This document shows positions 55,960-64,000 of a stretch of DNA of 64,000 nt, in pieces (the stretch's first letter is position 1; every line of letters begins with the position of its first letter). Where the stretch lies: the NCBI GenBank assembly GCA_965218715.1, contig CBDCLY010000004.1, positions 33,106 through 97,105 of the forward strand, in the 5' to 3' direction. The notes under the pieces are model-generated. The model worked only from the letters and a program-made list of their open reading frames with translations. It was not told the origin of the DNA and made no database searches. This DNA is from CBDCLY01 sp965218715 (GTDB lineage Bacteria > Bacteroidota > Bacteroidia > Flavobacteriales_E > Vicingaceae). A program made the translations under genes and the position numbers.

Positions 55960-56967
55960 TTGAAGAAAATTGTATTGGCCATATTTGGATTGTTTTTAAT
56001 TGCTACACTGCAGGCACAGGACATCCATTTTTCTCAATTCAATGCCTCGTTTTTGAATTTAAACCCTGCTTTAACTGGCCAGTTTGATGGAGACTATCGA
56101 TTCAATGCGAATTATAAGAACCAATGGGCCAGAGTGTCTGAACCCTACCGCACCTTTTCTTTCGCTGGAGATGCCCGAAACTTAATCCGGAAAAACAGAG
56201 CAATTTCATTAGGCTTGGTGCTTTTTAACGATGATGCAGGTGAAGGAGGTTTAAGAACCACACTATTTGGATTAAACGTGGCTTATGCTAAAGCCCTTAA
56301 TCAAGATTCTACTTGGGCCTTGAGTGTTGGAATCCAAACAGGTTTAATCAACAGAAGCATACAATTCAATCAATTGAGCTTTGACCAGCAATACCAGAGT
56401 GGCTCCTTTAATGCTAGGAGAAACACAGGAGAAAACTTCGATCGGAATTCTTACAGCCATTTTGATTTTAATGCTGGCTTTTCCATTCAACATCAAATAG
56501 CCCCACGAAAAAGTGTTCAATTTGGAGTGGCAAGCTTCAACTTAAATTCGCCAAATCAAAGTTTTTTAGGCGATAACATTCCATTAGATAATCGCTGGAA
56601 CATTCATGCCCAAGCAGATTGTTATTTAGCAGAGGATTGGGATTTACTTCCGGCCCTACTCTATTCTAGGCAAGGAAGTTTCTCTGAATTGCTATTTGGA
56701 ACAAACGCTCGGTACCGATTGAGCAGGAGTAATTTTTTCAAGCGCAATGTTTATACGGGTTTATGGTATCGTAACAAAGATGCTATAGTTGTTTCAGCCG
56801 GAATGGATTATAACCAATGGACAGCAGGATTAAGTTACGACATAAACTTATCAGATTTAGATAAAGCTAGTAATCAACAAGGCGGATTAGAAATTTCTAT
56901 TGTTTATATCATTAAGACTTATCAACCCATAAAAAAACGCTTCAAGCGATGCCCAAGATACCTCTAA
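55960..56967 (+). CDS. PorP/SprF family type IX secretion membrane protein
   Basis: 335 residues from TTG 55960; an ATG at 55903 lies inside the upstream gene, and the signal peptide (KKIVLAIFGLFLIATLQAQ) fits the TTG. The mature start QDIHFSQFNASFLNLNPALTG is a PorP/SprF hallmark, followed by FDGDYRFNANYKNQWARVSEPYRTF and many amphipathic beta strands of an outer-membrane barrel. Such proteins help export or anchor particular T9SS cargo, notably type B ones. The start is two bases after the stop of that cargo gene. The next gene overlaps its end by 19 bp. Confidence 0.93.
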   Translation: MKKIVLAIFGLFLIATLQAQDIHFSQFNASFLNLNPALTGQFDGDYRFNANYKNQWARVSEPYRTFSFAGDARNLIRKNRAISLGLVLFNDDAGEGGLRTTLFGLNVAYAKALNQDSTWALSVGIQTGLINRSIQFNQLSFDQQYQSGSFNARRNTGENFDRNSYSHFDFNAGFSIQHQIAPRKSVQFGVASFNLNSPNQSFLGDNIPLDNRWNIHAQADCYLAEDWDLLPALLYSRQGSFSELLFGTNARYRLSRSNFFKRNVYTGLWYRNKDAIVVSAGMDYNQWTAGLSYDINLSDLDKASNQQGGLEISIVYIIKTYQPIKKRFKRCPRYL

Positions 56968-59180
56968 TCGCATTTCTTTTCTTGGGCTTAACATTGGCTC
57001 CAAATCATCTGAAAGCCCAAGCTTATCAGCAACTGATTGATTATGCGCAAGAGCAACATGATAATAAAGATTATTTTGGGGCAAATGATACCTATCGACA
57101 ACTGATGGCATTGGACTCTTTAAACCCAGAGATTTTGTACCATCATGCTAAAAATTTAAATGCATTAAACAATCCAGATCATGCGGCAAAATATTATTAC
57201 AAAGCCTATTTGATTGACCGTGGAAAAACCTATCCACAATTGGCATTTGAATTGGCCGAAGCCTATAGAAATAGCGGTCAGTACAGAAAATCTAGAAGCT
57301 ATTACAGCAAAGCCATTCGGCCCTTCCGTAAAAACAAAAAAAGCCCCTTCTATCGCATCATCACTCAAAAGAAAAAGGCTGCTGCTTGGGCTAGTCAGCA
57401 GCAAAAAAAAGAGAAGGATTTTGAACTCAATCCATATCCATTAAGCCAAAACTCAGGTTCTGCAGAATTTTCTGGAAAGAATCAATTCGGTTTTTTTACT
57501 TACACTGCTATGCGGGCGGATAGTGTTGGTCCAGGAAACCAGGTTTTTGATCAGGAGTATAGAAGTGAGTTGTATAGTGTAAAAGAGGGCAAAGCAGAAA
57601 CAAAAAAGGTAATTGTGCAACCCAATCCTGGAAAGGATATGGACTTAGCCAATTTGTTTTTGTTTGAGGAAAATATTGCATTTTTTAGCGTTTGTGATAC
57701 CAATGGGAAATGTGCGATTTGGAAGGGAGATTGGAACAATGGCAACATTAAGAATGCAAAGGCACTTAATGCTAACATCAACCCTGAAGCGCATAACAAT
57801 ACTCAAGCACAAGCCTTTAGCTTAGACGGGGAAGAATACCTATTGTTCAGTTCAAATCGCATACGCGGCTTTGGAGGAATGGATTTATGGTTAAGCAAAA
57901 AAACAGACTTTGGATATGAGGCTGCGGTAAATCTTGGCGCTAACATTAATAGTTTGGGTGATGAAATCAGTCCATACTACAATCCCAAAAACAAAACCCT
58001 ATATTTTAGTTCAACTCACCATTTAGGCTATGGAGGTTTTGATATTTTCAAGGCCAAGGGTGGTCCACTTCAATTTGAAAAGCTTGAAAATTTAGGAACT
58101 CCTTACAATAGTTTGTCAGACGATAGCTATTTCTTTCCCTTTGATCATCAAGCATTAATAAGCTCAAATAGAAGTCTGAACAATGCTTCGGGAAATTCTT
58201 CCTGCTGTAACGACCTATATCTTCACCCATTTGAAGAAGATGAATACATTGAAAATGATCCTGAAAAGATTGATGTAGACATCAATGTGTTGAACCAATA
58301 CCTTCCTATGGATCTTTATTTTCATAATGATGAACCAAATCCAAATACAAGAGATACTAGCACCCTATCCAATTACATGGATCTTTCAAGATCTTATCAA
58401 ACACTGAAGACAGACTATTTAAAAAACTACCTTAAAACACAAGCAGATAGTTTAGAAACTGAAGCTGAATTGGAAATTGATCAGTTTTTTAGTGAAATGG
58501 AGGATGGTGTGAAATCGCTAGAATTCTTTTTACCGCTTTTGTTAAAGGAACTGCAAAAAGGCAGTCACATTTCTTTAAACATTAAAGGATATGCAAGTTC
58601 ATTGAGTGGTTCAGATTATAACCTTAACCTAACTCTAAGAAGAATTGAAAGCTTAATTAATTACATGAAAGCTTATGAGGGAGGTGTTTTAGCCCCTTAC
58701 TTGAATGCTAGCAACACTGGCGGAGGCCAATTGAGCGTGCACAAGATGCCTTTTGGTGAATTTGCAAATGCTAGCGAAATTGACCCTAAAAATAAACTAT
58801 TGGCGATTTATAGTCCAGAAGCTGCCAGGCAAAGAAAGATAGAAATTGTTGCGGTTACCGAGGATAGCGATTCAGTGAATGCTTCATCTACTCCTAAAAT
58901 TGCATTTTCAAGTAATGAGGTGGATATTGACATAAGCATTGATCAATTACCAGTAATTAAAGTGAAAAACGAAGGCAGTGCCGATTTACAGATTTATGCC
59001 ATAAGCGCCAATGCAAAAGGAATTGATTGTCGTTTTCCCAAGACCTTAATCCCAAATGCGGTTGGAGACATTCTAATTGAATTGAATCCTCAAGAACTCA
59101 ATGGGGCAAAAAAAATAGTGTTGGAGATATTCTCCAACACTAGTCCTAATATTAATAAAATTACTCTTCGCTTAAACTAG
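56949..59180 (+). CDS. TPR/PD40/OmpA-like outer-membrane-associated protein
   Basis: 743 residues: a signal peptide (about 1-23); TPR repeats (about 25-130: YFGANDTYRQLMALDSLNPE, AAKYYYKAYLID); PD40/WD40-like blades (about 190-410: LLFSSNRIRGFGGMDLWLS, TLYFSSTHHLGYGGFDIFKA); an OmpA-like domain (about 520-640: LNIKGYASSLSGSDYNLNLTLRR, RQRKIEIVAV); and a C-terminal DUF1573-like Ig domain (about 660-743). The TPR-propeller-OmpA order matches PorE/SprE-type and related T9SS-associated proteins that bind peptidoglycan. It overlaps the PorP/SprF gene by 19 bp, so the three genes 51422-59180 are one operon. Confidence 0.85.
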   Translation: MPKIPLIAFLFLGLTLAPNHLKAQAYQQLIDYAQEQHDNKDYFGANDTYRQLMALDSLNPEILYHHAKNLNALNNPDHAAKYYYKAYLIDRGKTYPQLAFELAEAYRNSGQYRKSRSYYSKAIRPFRKNKKSPFYRIITQKKKAAAWASQQQKKEKDFELNPYPLSQNSGSAEFSGKNQFGFFTYTAMRADSVGPGNQVFDQEYRSELYSVKEGKAETKKVIVQPNPGKDMDLANLFLFEENIAFFSVCDTNGKCAIWKGDWNNGNIKNAKALNANINPEAHNNTQAQAFSLDGEEYLLFSSNRIRGFGGMDLWLSKKTDFGYEAAVNLGANINSLGDEISPYYNPKNKTLYFSSTHHLGYGGFDIFKAKGGPLQFEKLENLGTPYNSLSDDSYFFPFDHQALISSNRSLNNASGNSSCCNDLYLHPFEEDEYIENDPEKIDVDINVLNQYLPMDLYFHNDEPNPNTRDTSTLSNYMDLSRSYQTLKTDYLKNYLKTQADSLETEAELEIDQFFSEMEDGVKSLEFFLPLLLKELQKGSHISLNIKGYASSLSGSDYNLNLTLRRIESLINYMKAYEGGVLAPYLNASNTGGGQLSVHKMPFGEFANASEIDPKNKLLAIYSPEAARQRKIEIVAVTEDSDSVNASSTPKIAFSSNEVDIDISIDQLPVIKVKNEGSADLQIYAISANAKGIDCRFPKTLIPNAVGDILIELNPQELNGAKKIVLEIFSNTSPNINKITLRLN

Positions 59181-60260
59181 GCTCTTCCTAGGGTATGAAG
59201 CATTTTTCCATGATCAAATAAAGCACCTAAAAAGGTTTTATATGCAGTATAAGGCACATCAAACTCTTCTGCGGTTTTCTTTACGATTGGGGAAATTTTC
59301 TTGTAGTGGATGTGGCTAATGTTTGGGAACAAATGATGCTCGATTTGAAAATTCAAACCTCCCACAAACCAAGAAAGGATACGGTTATTATTCGCAAAAT
59401 TCAAAGTGGTGTTCATTTGATGAACAGCCCATTGATTCAATACGCTTCCATCTACTGGCTTTGGATATTTAGCATCTTCCATAACATGGGCCAACTGGAA
59501 GATTACCGCTAAGGTTATTCCTGCTGTAAAGTGAACACTTAAAAAGCCAACTAAAATTTGATACCATGCAAAGTCTAAAACCAACATTGGAATTACCAAC
59601 ATATAGATGAAGTAGATGATTCTAGTGACTATAATCAATGTTAGCTCCTTCTTAAAGGTTGTTTTTAATTGGGTATACAATCCCATTTTATTAAATCGAA
59701 CAACATCTACGAAGTCTTTGCCAAATGTCCAAGATAATGTCATTAAACAATAGAAAAACCAAGCATAAATGAATTGGAACTTGTGAATCTTCAATAGATT
59801 AGTGTGAGGAGAAAACCTCAAAATTCCCGCAGGATGAATGTCCTCATCATAACCATCAATATTGGTATAGGTATGGTGCATGATGTTATGCTGCGCTTTC
59901 CAATTGTTAACGTTTCCACCTAAAAAGTTTAGTGAGAACCCCATGAAGTTATTGACCCATTTCTTTCTCGAAAAGCTACCATGATTGGCATCATGCATTA
60001 CACAAAATCCTATTCCTGCCATTCCTAATCCCATCATCACACATAGCAACCAATTGGCTAATGAGGATTCAACCGATGAAAATAGTAAAGCAAAATAGGG
60101 CACTGTGTAAAGTAACAACATTACCAAAGCCTTTATCTTTAAATGGAAGTCCGCCAGATTTAGGAAGATTATTTTCCTTAAAATAAGCATCAACACGCTT
60201 TCTTAGCGTTTTAACAAACTCTTTTTGTTCTTGGTTTTTAAATCTTACTGGAGTAATCAT
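59177..60260 (-). CDS. Fatty-acid desaturase (frameshifted near the N-terminus)
   Basis: About 360 residues when the frames are joined. The start (ATG 60260, MITPVRFKNQEQKEF) and the main body (59177-60196 frame) are separated by one extra base near 60152-60155; removing it gives LPKSGDFHLKIKAL. The three histidine boxes of membrane fatty-acid desaturases are intact: HDANHGSF, HNIMHHTYTN and QIEHHLFPN, with four or more membrane helices (first at about 45-95). It introduces double bonds into fatty acyl chains of membrane lipids. A TAnnTTTG promoter lies at 60288-60295. The stop overlaps the convergent gene by 4 bp (CTAG). Confidence 0.9.
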
Positions 60261-60287
60261 ATTCCTTGTATGTTTTTAATAACTCGG

Positions 60288-60295
60288 CAAAGTTA
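60288..60295 (-). promoter_or_regulatory. Bacteroidota -7 promoter element (TAACTTTG)
   Basis: Read on the minus strand this is TAACTTTG (then C), a full consensus match 27 bp before the ATG of the desaturase gene. Confidence 0.6.
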
Positions 60296-60385
60296 AGCAG
60301 GAATCTCTCATGCCCAAAATATATCGGAGGCCTTTATCCATAATCAATTGTTGATAGCTAAAGTGCTTTTCTTAAATTGGTCCCA

Positions 60386-62216
60386 ATGAAGCCAATGAAC
60401 AATCCTGTTTACATTAAGATATTTCTTTTTCTATTTGCCTTTGTGCTATATGCTAACACATTAAACCATGATTATGTTTTAGATGATTTTTCAGTAATCA
60501 AAGAAAACATCATCGTAAAAAAAGGATTGGATGGGATTGGTGAAATTTTTAGCACACATTATAGGGCTGGTTATGGTTTTGCCAATGGCAATCTTTTTCG
60601 CCCCCTTAGCTTAAGTTTGTTTGCTCTGCAATGGGAAATAGCACCAAATCAGCCCAGCTTAGCTCATTGGTTCAATGTTATCTTGTTTGCAATACTAGGT
60701 CTTCTACTCTACCAATTCATTTATGTTTTAAGCAAAAATCAATTGCTTTCTTTAATCACTAGTTTATTGTTCATTGCTCATCCAATTCATACCGAAGTGG
60801 TGGCTAATATTAAAAGCGTTGACGATATACTTTCCATGTTATTCAGTCTTGGGGGCATGCTAATCCTCTTCAAACATCTTTCTGCTGATGTAAAAGACAA
60901 GAAGCTAATTCCATTAAGTCTTCTTTTATTCTTTCTGGCCTTCTTATCAAAAGAAAGCACCATTACCTACATTGGCTTGGTTTTCTTTATTCTGATTCTG
61001 TTTTATAAAAAACCCATCCTAGATGCTGTAAAAATCACAGCCCTTTTCCTTATCCCTTTCTCAGCTTATTTATTGCTAAGAATAAAAGCATTGGGCAGCA
61101 TTTCAGGCGCCAAGACCATTGCTAAAATCGATAATCTATTATTGGCCGCTCCTGATGAAGCCACTAAAATTAGCCACTGCAATAAAAATCATGGGACTTT
61201 ATTTATGGAAATTGGTTTTTCCTCACCCTTTAATGAATGATTATTCGCTTCCTCAAATTCCCTTGAACGGGTTTGACAATGGCTATACTATCGTTTCATT
61301 AGCAATTTATTCTGTGTTGATTTTTTTAGTCTTTAAATTTTGGAACAAGAATAAAATCTTGGTTTTTGGAATATTGAGCTTTCTAATTGGGCTTTCCTTG
61401 TACACCAATATCTTCATTACCATAGGCACTTCTTTTGGTGAACGTTTGTTGTTTAGTCCATCAATTGGCTATTGTTTAATCCTAGGACTTGGCATCTTAT
61501 GGATTTTCTAAACAATTCCAATCCAAAGCGAGAAAAAATGAAGGGCTGATGGCATTATCCATCTGTGCAAGCATATTACTGGCTTATGGTTTCAAAACAA
61601 TTGATCGAAATGCAGCTTGGAAGGACAATTATACGCTTTACACCACCGACATAGAGAATTGTAGCAATAGTGCAAGGTGCCAATATTATTACGGACTCGG
61701 GTTAATGAAAGAGAAAGCAGTAAAACTTGCAGAAGGCCCAGAGAAAACTGCTTTAATTCAAAAAGCGACAGAGGCATTTACTCATGCCATTTCGCTTTAC
61801 CCTGGTTATTCCGATGCGCATGGACAGCGAGGACTAGCCTATTACCGTTTAGGTCAATTTGAAGCAGCTGCTTATGATTATCAAGAAGCAGTAAAAAAAC
61901 AATCCTAGGAATGCAACCGCATATTCCAATTTGGGAACTTTGTACTTTCAAAACAAACAATACGATGCAGCAAAAAGCGCTTTTGAATCAGCCTTAAAGA
62001 TCAATCCCAATTTCGAAGATGCTCTTTCTAATTATGGCGCAACCTTAGGAACAATTGGAGATTACAAACTCCTCCATCACCTATTTCAAAAGAGCAATAC
62101 AGCTGAATCCTAATCAGGCAAATTATTATCAATTCATTGGCATAAGCTATCAGAATATGGGCAACAATGAGATGGCCTCAACGCTATTTTTTAATCAGGC
62201 GAAACAATTGCAATAG
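60386..62216 (+). CDS. TMTC-like polytopic membrane protein with TPR repeats (four frameshifts)
   Basis: Third member of the TMTC-like set. ATG 60386 (TTG at 60377 is less likely). Frames 60386-61240, 61119-61511, 61489-61908, 61931-62113 and a last piece ending at 62216 join after removing single bases at about 61166-61169, 61504-61507, 61893-61899 and 62066-62068; the total then is a multiple of three and the product is about 608 residues. It has about ten membrane helices, LNHDYVLDDFSVI with acidic DD after helix 1, HPIHTEVVANIKSVDDIL, GERLLFSPSIGYCL, then four or more TPRs (AHGQRGLAYYRLGQFEAAAY, ALSNYGATLGTIGDY, YQFIGISYQNMGNNEMA). The GT-C glycosyltransferase role is inferred. The HEAT-like gene follows within 3 bp. 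Confidence 0.75.
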
Positions 62217-62218
62217 GA

Positions 62219-62771
62219 ATGAATTTAAAAGCACAATTGTTAAAAGAGCATTCCAAGGCCAATAGCAATTTGATTCGAGATTACATTGCTGATGATTCAT
62301 CAATATTTAAAGAACTAATGGATCTTCTCTTTTTAGACGTTTATCGTGTTAGTCAACGGGCAGCAATGGTGGTTTCGGCTTGCGCGGATAAAAGGCCAAG
62401 CCTTATTCTCCCCTACATTGCTAGAATGGTTTGATTACTTAGCAGAAAGAGATTGTCACGTTGCCATTAAAAGAAACATTGTGCGATTACTGCAATTTCA
62501 AGAAATACCGGAAGAAAATCAATCCAAGCTTTTCGACCATTGCATGCAATTCATAAGATCCCCTGAAGAGCCAATAGCTATAAAGGCTTTTAGTATGGGA
62601 ATAGTAGCAAATTTATTTCGCCATTTCCCAGAATTAAGTCAGGAAGCAATCATTTGCATTGAAGACCTCTTAAGTCTTGATGTTTCTCCAGGAATAAAAG
62701 CAAGAGGAAAAGGAGTCTTAAAAAAGTTATATGTGCTTAATGATTCTCTTTTAACAGATGAGGGAATTTAG
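62219..62771 (+). CDS. HEAT-repeat-like protein of unknown function (frameshifted)
   Basis: Two frames (62219-62434 and 62346-62771) join after removing one T near 62430-62432, giving about 183 residues: ...YIARMVDYLAERD... The sequence is helical with repeated features of HEAT-like solenoids (VYRVSQRAAMVVSACADK, CHVAIKRNIVRLLQFQEI, PIAIKAFSMGIVANLFRHFP). There is no signal peptide or membrane helix. Its stop overlaps the convergent msrA stop by 35 bp. It starts 3 bp after the TMTC-like gene, suggesting co-transcription. Confidence 0.65.
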
Positions 62772-63401
62772 CCTGAAAACGCTTCAATCTTGGGATAGAC
62801 ACATTTTGAACATAAGGATTCTCTGGATTGAGGCGCTCGTATTCTTGGTGATAATCTTCTGCGGGCCAGAATATATCGAACTCTGCTACCTCAGTAACAA
62901 TTGAAGAAGAAAAAAGCCTTGTCTTTTTCCAATTGATCAATTTTGCCTTTGATTAAGCGACAATTCTTTTTCATTTTGATAAAAGGCGATTGACCGGTAC
63001 TGCGGACCTCTATCTGGCCCTTGTCTATTCAAAGTAGTTGGGTCATGAGAACCAAAAAACACATCCAACAAGCTTGAAAAATCAACTTTCATTGGGTCGT
63101 AAATTACTTGCACTGCCTCGGCATGTTTAAGTTGACCACTACTAATTGCTTGATAGCTTGGATTCTTGCTTTCTCCTCCAGAGTAACCTGAGATAGCCTC
63201 TTTTACACCATGTACACTTTGAAAGATTGCTTCCACACACCAAAAGCATCCACTGGCAAAATAAGCGGTGTCTGTTTTAACATCTTTCCAATCTTCGATT
63301 TTCATCTTAGAAGGATTAGAAGCGGAATTAGGAGGATTTCCGCAGGCGAAAAGACTAGCGCTAAATAATAAAAGAACAAGGTGTGAAATGATCTTTTTCA
63401 T
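62737..63401 (-). CDS. msrA: Peptide-methionine (S)-S-oxide reductase MsrA, lipoprotein (two frameshifts)
   Basis: About 220 residues from ATG 63401; a longer frame to 63455 would put the signal peptide inside. A lipobox-like SLFACGN (Cys about 19) is followed by the MsrA domain with the catalytic Cys in GCFWCVEAIF, GVKEAISGYSGG, HAEAVQVIYDP and, after the break, FWPAEDYHQEYERLNP. The frame breaks at about 62953-62956 (extra base in CTTAAT) and about 62910-62915 (6-T run on the minus strand); removing both gives ...SLIKGKIDQLEKDKAFSSSI.... It repairs methionine-S-sulfoxide in proteins outside the cytoplasm. Confidence 0.9.
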
Positions 63402-63493
63402 ATTGGAAATTAAATTAAAGAAAAGCGAATTTCTTATTAATACAGGAAATTCCATGTCAATTCATCTACAATTGTGGATATTTACGTGATTCT

Positions 63494-64000
63494 ATGCAAA
63501 AACGATTACTATTTCTTATTCTTTCCTTTGTAATTGGTCATTTACTTCAAGCACAGGAAGAAAAATTAATCTGGACAGATGAAACTGAAAGTGGCAATTT
63601 TGCAAAATATGCCATTTATTTCGAAGACGAATCTGGTGAATTGGCATTGGAAGACATCCTTGATAAAGGTTTTGATCATCCTGATTTTCAGAAAATTGAA
63701 CAAGACATTCCTTACTTTGATTTTACAAGCTCTGCTTATTGGGCTAGCTTCAAAGTAGAAAACAAAACCAATCATCAACAACGCTTATTTCTTGAATTGG
63801 CTAGGCCACTGACCAATAAGGTTGGAGTCTTTCTGTTTGATAACAAACAGAATTTGCTTAATTCATATGAATCAGGAGACGTTTTTGAATTTGATCATCG
63901 ATTTTATGAACATCGACTGTTCATCTTTCCTTTGAATATAGAATCTGGACAAGATGTAAGAGTAGTGATTCATGCTGAGAGTGACGGAGAGATCCTGAAA
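63494..64000 (+). CDS. 7TMR-DISM sensor protein, N-terminal part
   Basis: 169 residues to the right edge, then cut by the window. A signal peptide (about 1-22, ending HLLQAQ) precedes a 7TMR-DISMED2 extracellular domain: FTSSAYWASFKVENKT, RLFLELARPLTNKVGVFLF and the FEFDHRFYEHRLFIFPL pattern. Such domains are followed by seven helices and often by a histidine kinase or LuxR-type output module, which would lie beyond 64000. It may sense carbohydrates or other small ligands. It is divergent from msrA with a 92-bp spacer. Confidence 0.8.
   Translation, partial: MQKRLLFLILSFVIGHLLQAQEEKLIWTDETESGNFAKYAIYFEDESGELALEDILDKGFDHPDFQKIEQDIPYFDFTSSAYWASFKVENKTNHQQRLFLELARPLTNKVGVFLFDNKQNLLNSYESGDVFEFDHRFYEHRLFIFPLNIESGQDVRVVIHAESDGEILK

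Overview
The window is AT-rich and reads as chromosomal DNA of a Bacteroidota bacterium, most like free-living, gliding-type Flavobacteriia or Cytophagia-like lineages; the genus cannot be fixed from sequence alone. The evidence is seven proteins with type IX secretion (T9SS) C-terminal sorting domains, SprB and gliding-motility C-terminal modules, a PorP/SprF protein, a GWxTD protein, LytTR regulation, and several promoters of the Bacteroidota type TAnnTTTG.

Layout. 1-5540 (all minus): two T9SS cargo genes followed by a Wzz-like and an O-antigen-ligase-like membrane gene, packed as one operon. 5640-12799 (minus): a very large HYR/SprB/T9SS surface protein and a YadA-like/S74 fibre protein, each split by one extra base. 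12988-18824: three large multispanning, TPR-tailed membrane proteins of the TMTC/GT-C type. 18839-25663 (minus): an SGNH-hydrolase T9SS protein and a 1449-residue SprB-repeat T9SS protein. 25925-28702 (minus): a TPR histidine kinase (frameshifted) coupled to a LytTR response regulator. 29145-29364: tRNA-Pro and tRNA-Ser. 29499-33751: oligopeptide ABC transporter without its ATPases. 33724-41719: housekeeping genes (PgpH-like HD phosphodiesterase, thiolase, NlpC/P60 peptidase, cyclophilin, CoA-binding protein, PurT, CtlX). 41781-43935: delta-60-repeat T9SS protein, a 106-bp tandem array and tRNA-Ser. 44026-51291: GWxTD protein, glycosyltransferase, thioesterase, DnaA, tyrosine phosphatase, RsmI-like methyltransferase, GlcNAc-kinase-like ATPase and a NarL-type regulator. 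51422-59180: an operon of a type-B T9SS cargo, its PorP/SprF partner and a TPR/PD40/OmpA-like protein. 59177-64000: desaturase, a third TMTC-like gene, a HEAT-like gene, MsrA (all frameshifted) and the start of a 7TMR-DISM sensor.

Two patterns cut across the genes. Nine genes carry 17 frame breaks in total; every one is repaired by removing a single base, mostly in A/T homopolymers, so a one-sided sequencing or assembly error is the simplest reading. Second, 21-bp-period direct repeats with a shared core, T(C/T)AG(A/C)ACA, sit upstream of the LytTR-system kinase and of the 1449-residue surface-protein gene next to it. These look like LytTR operators and suggest that the two-component system controls its neighbour and itself.
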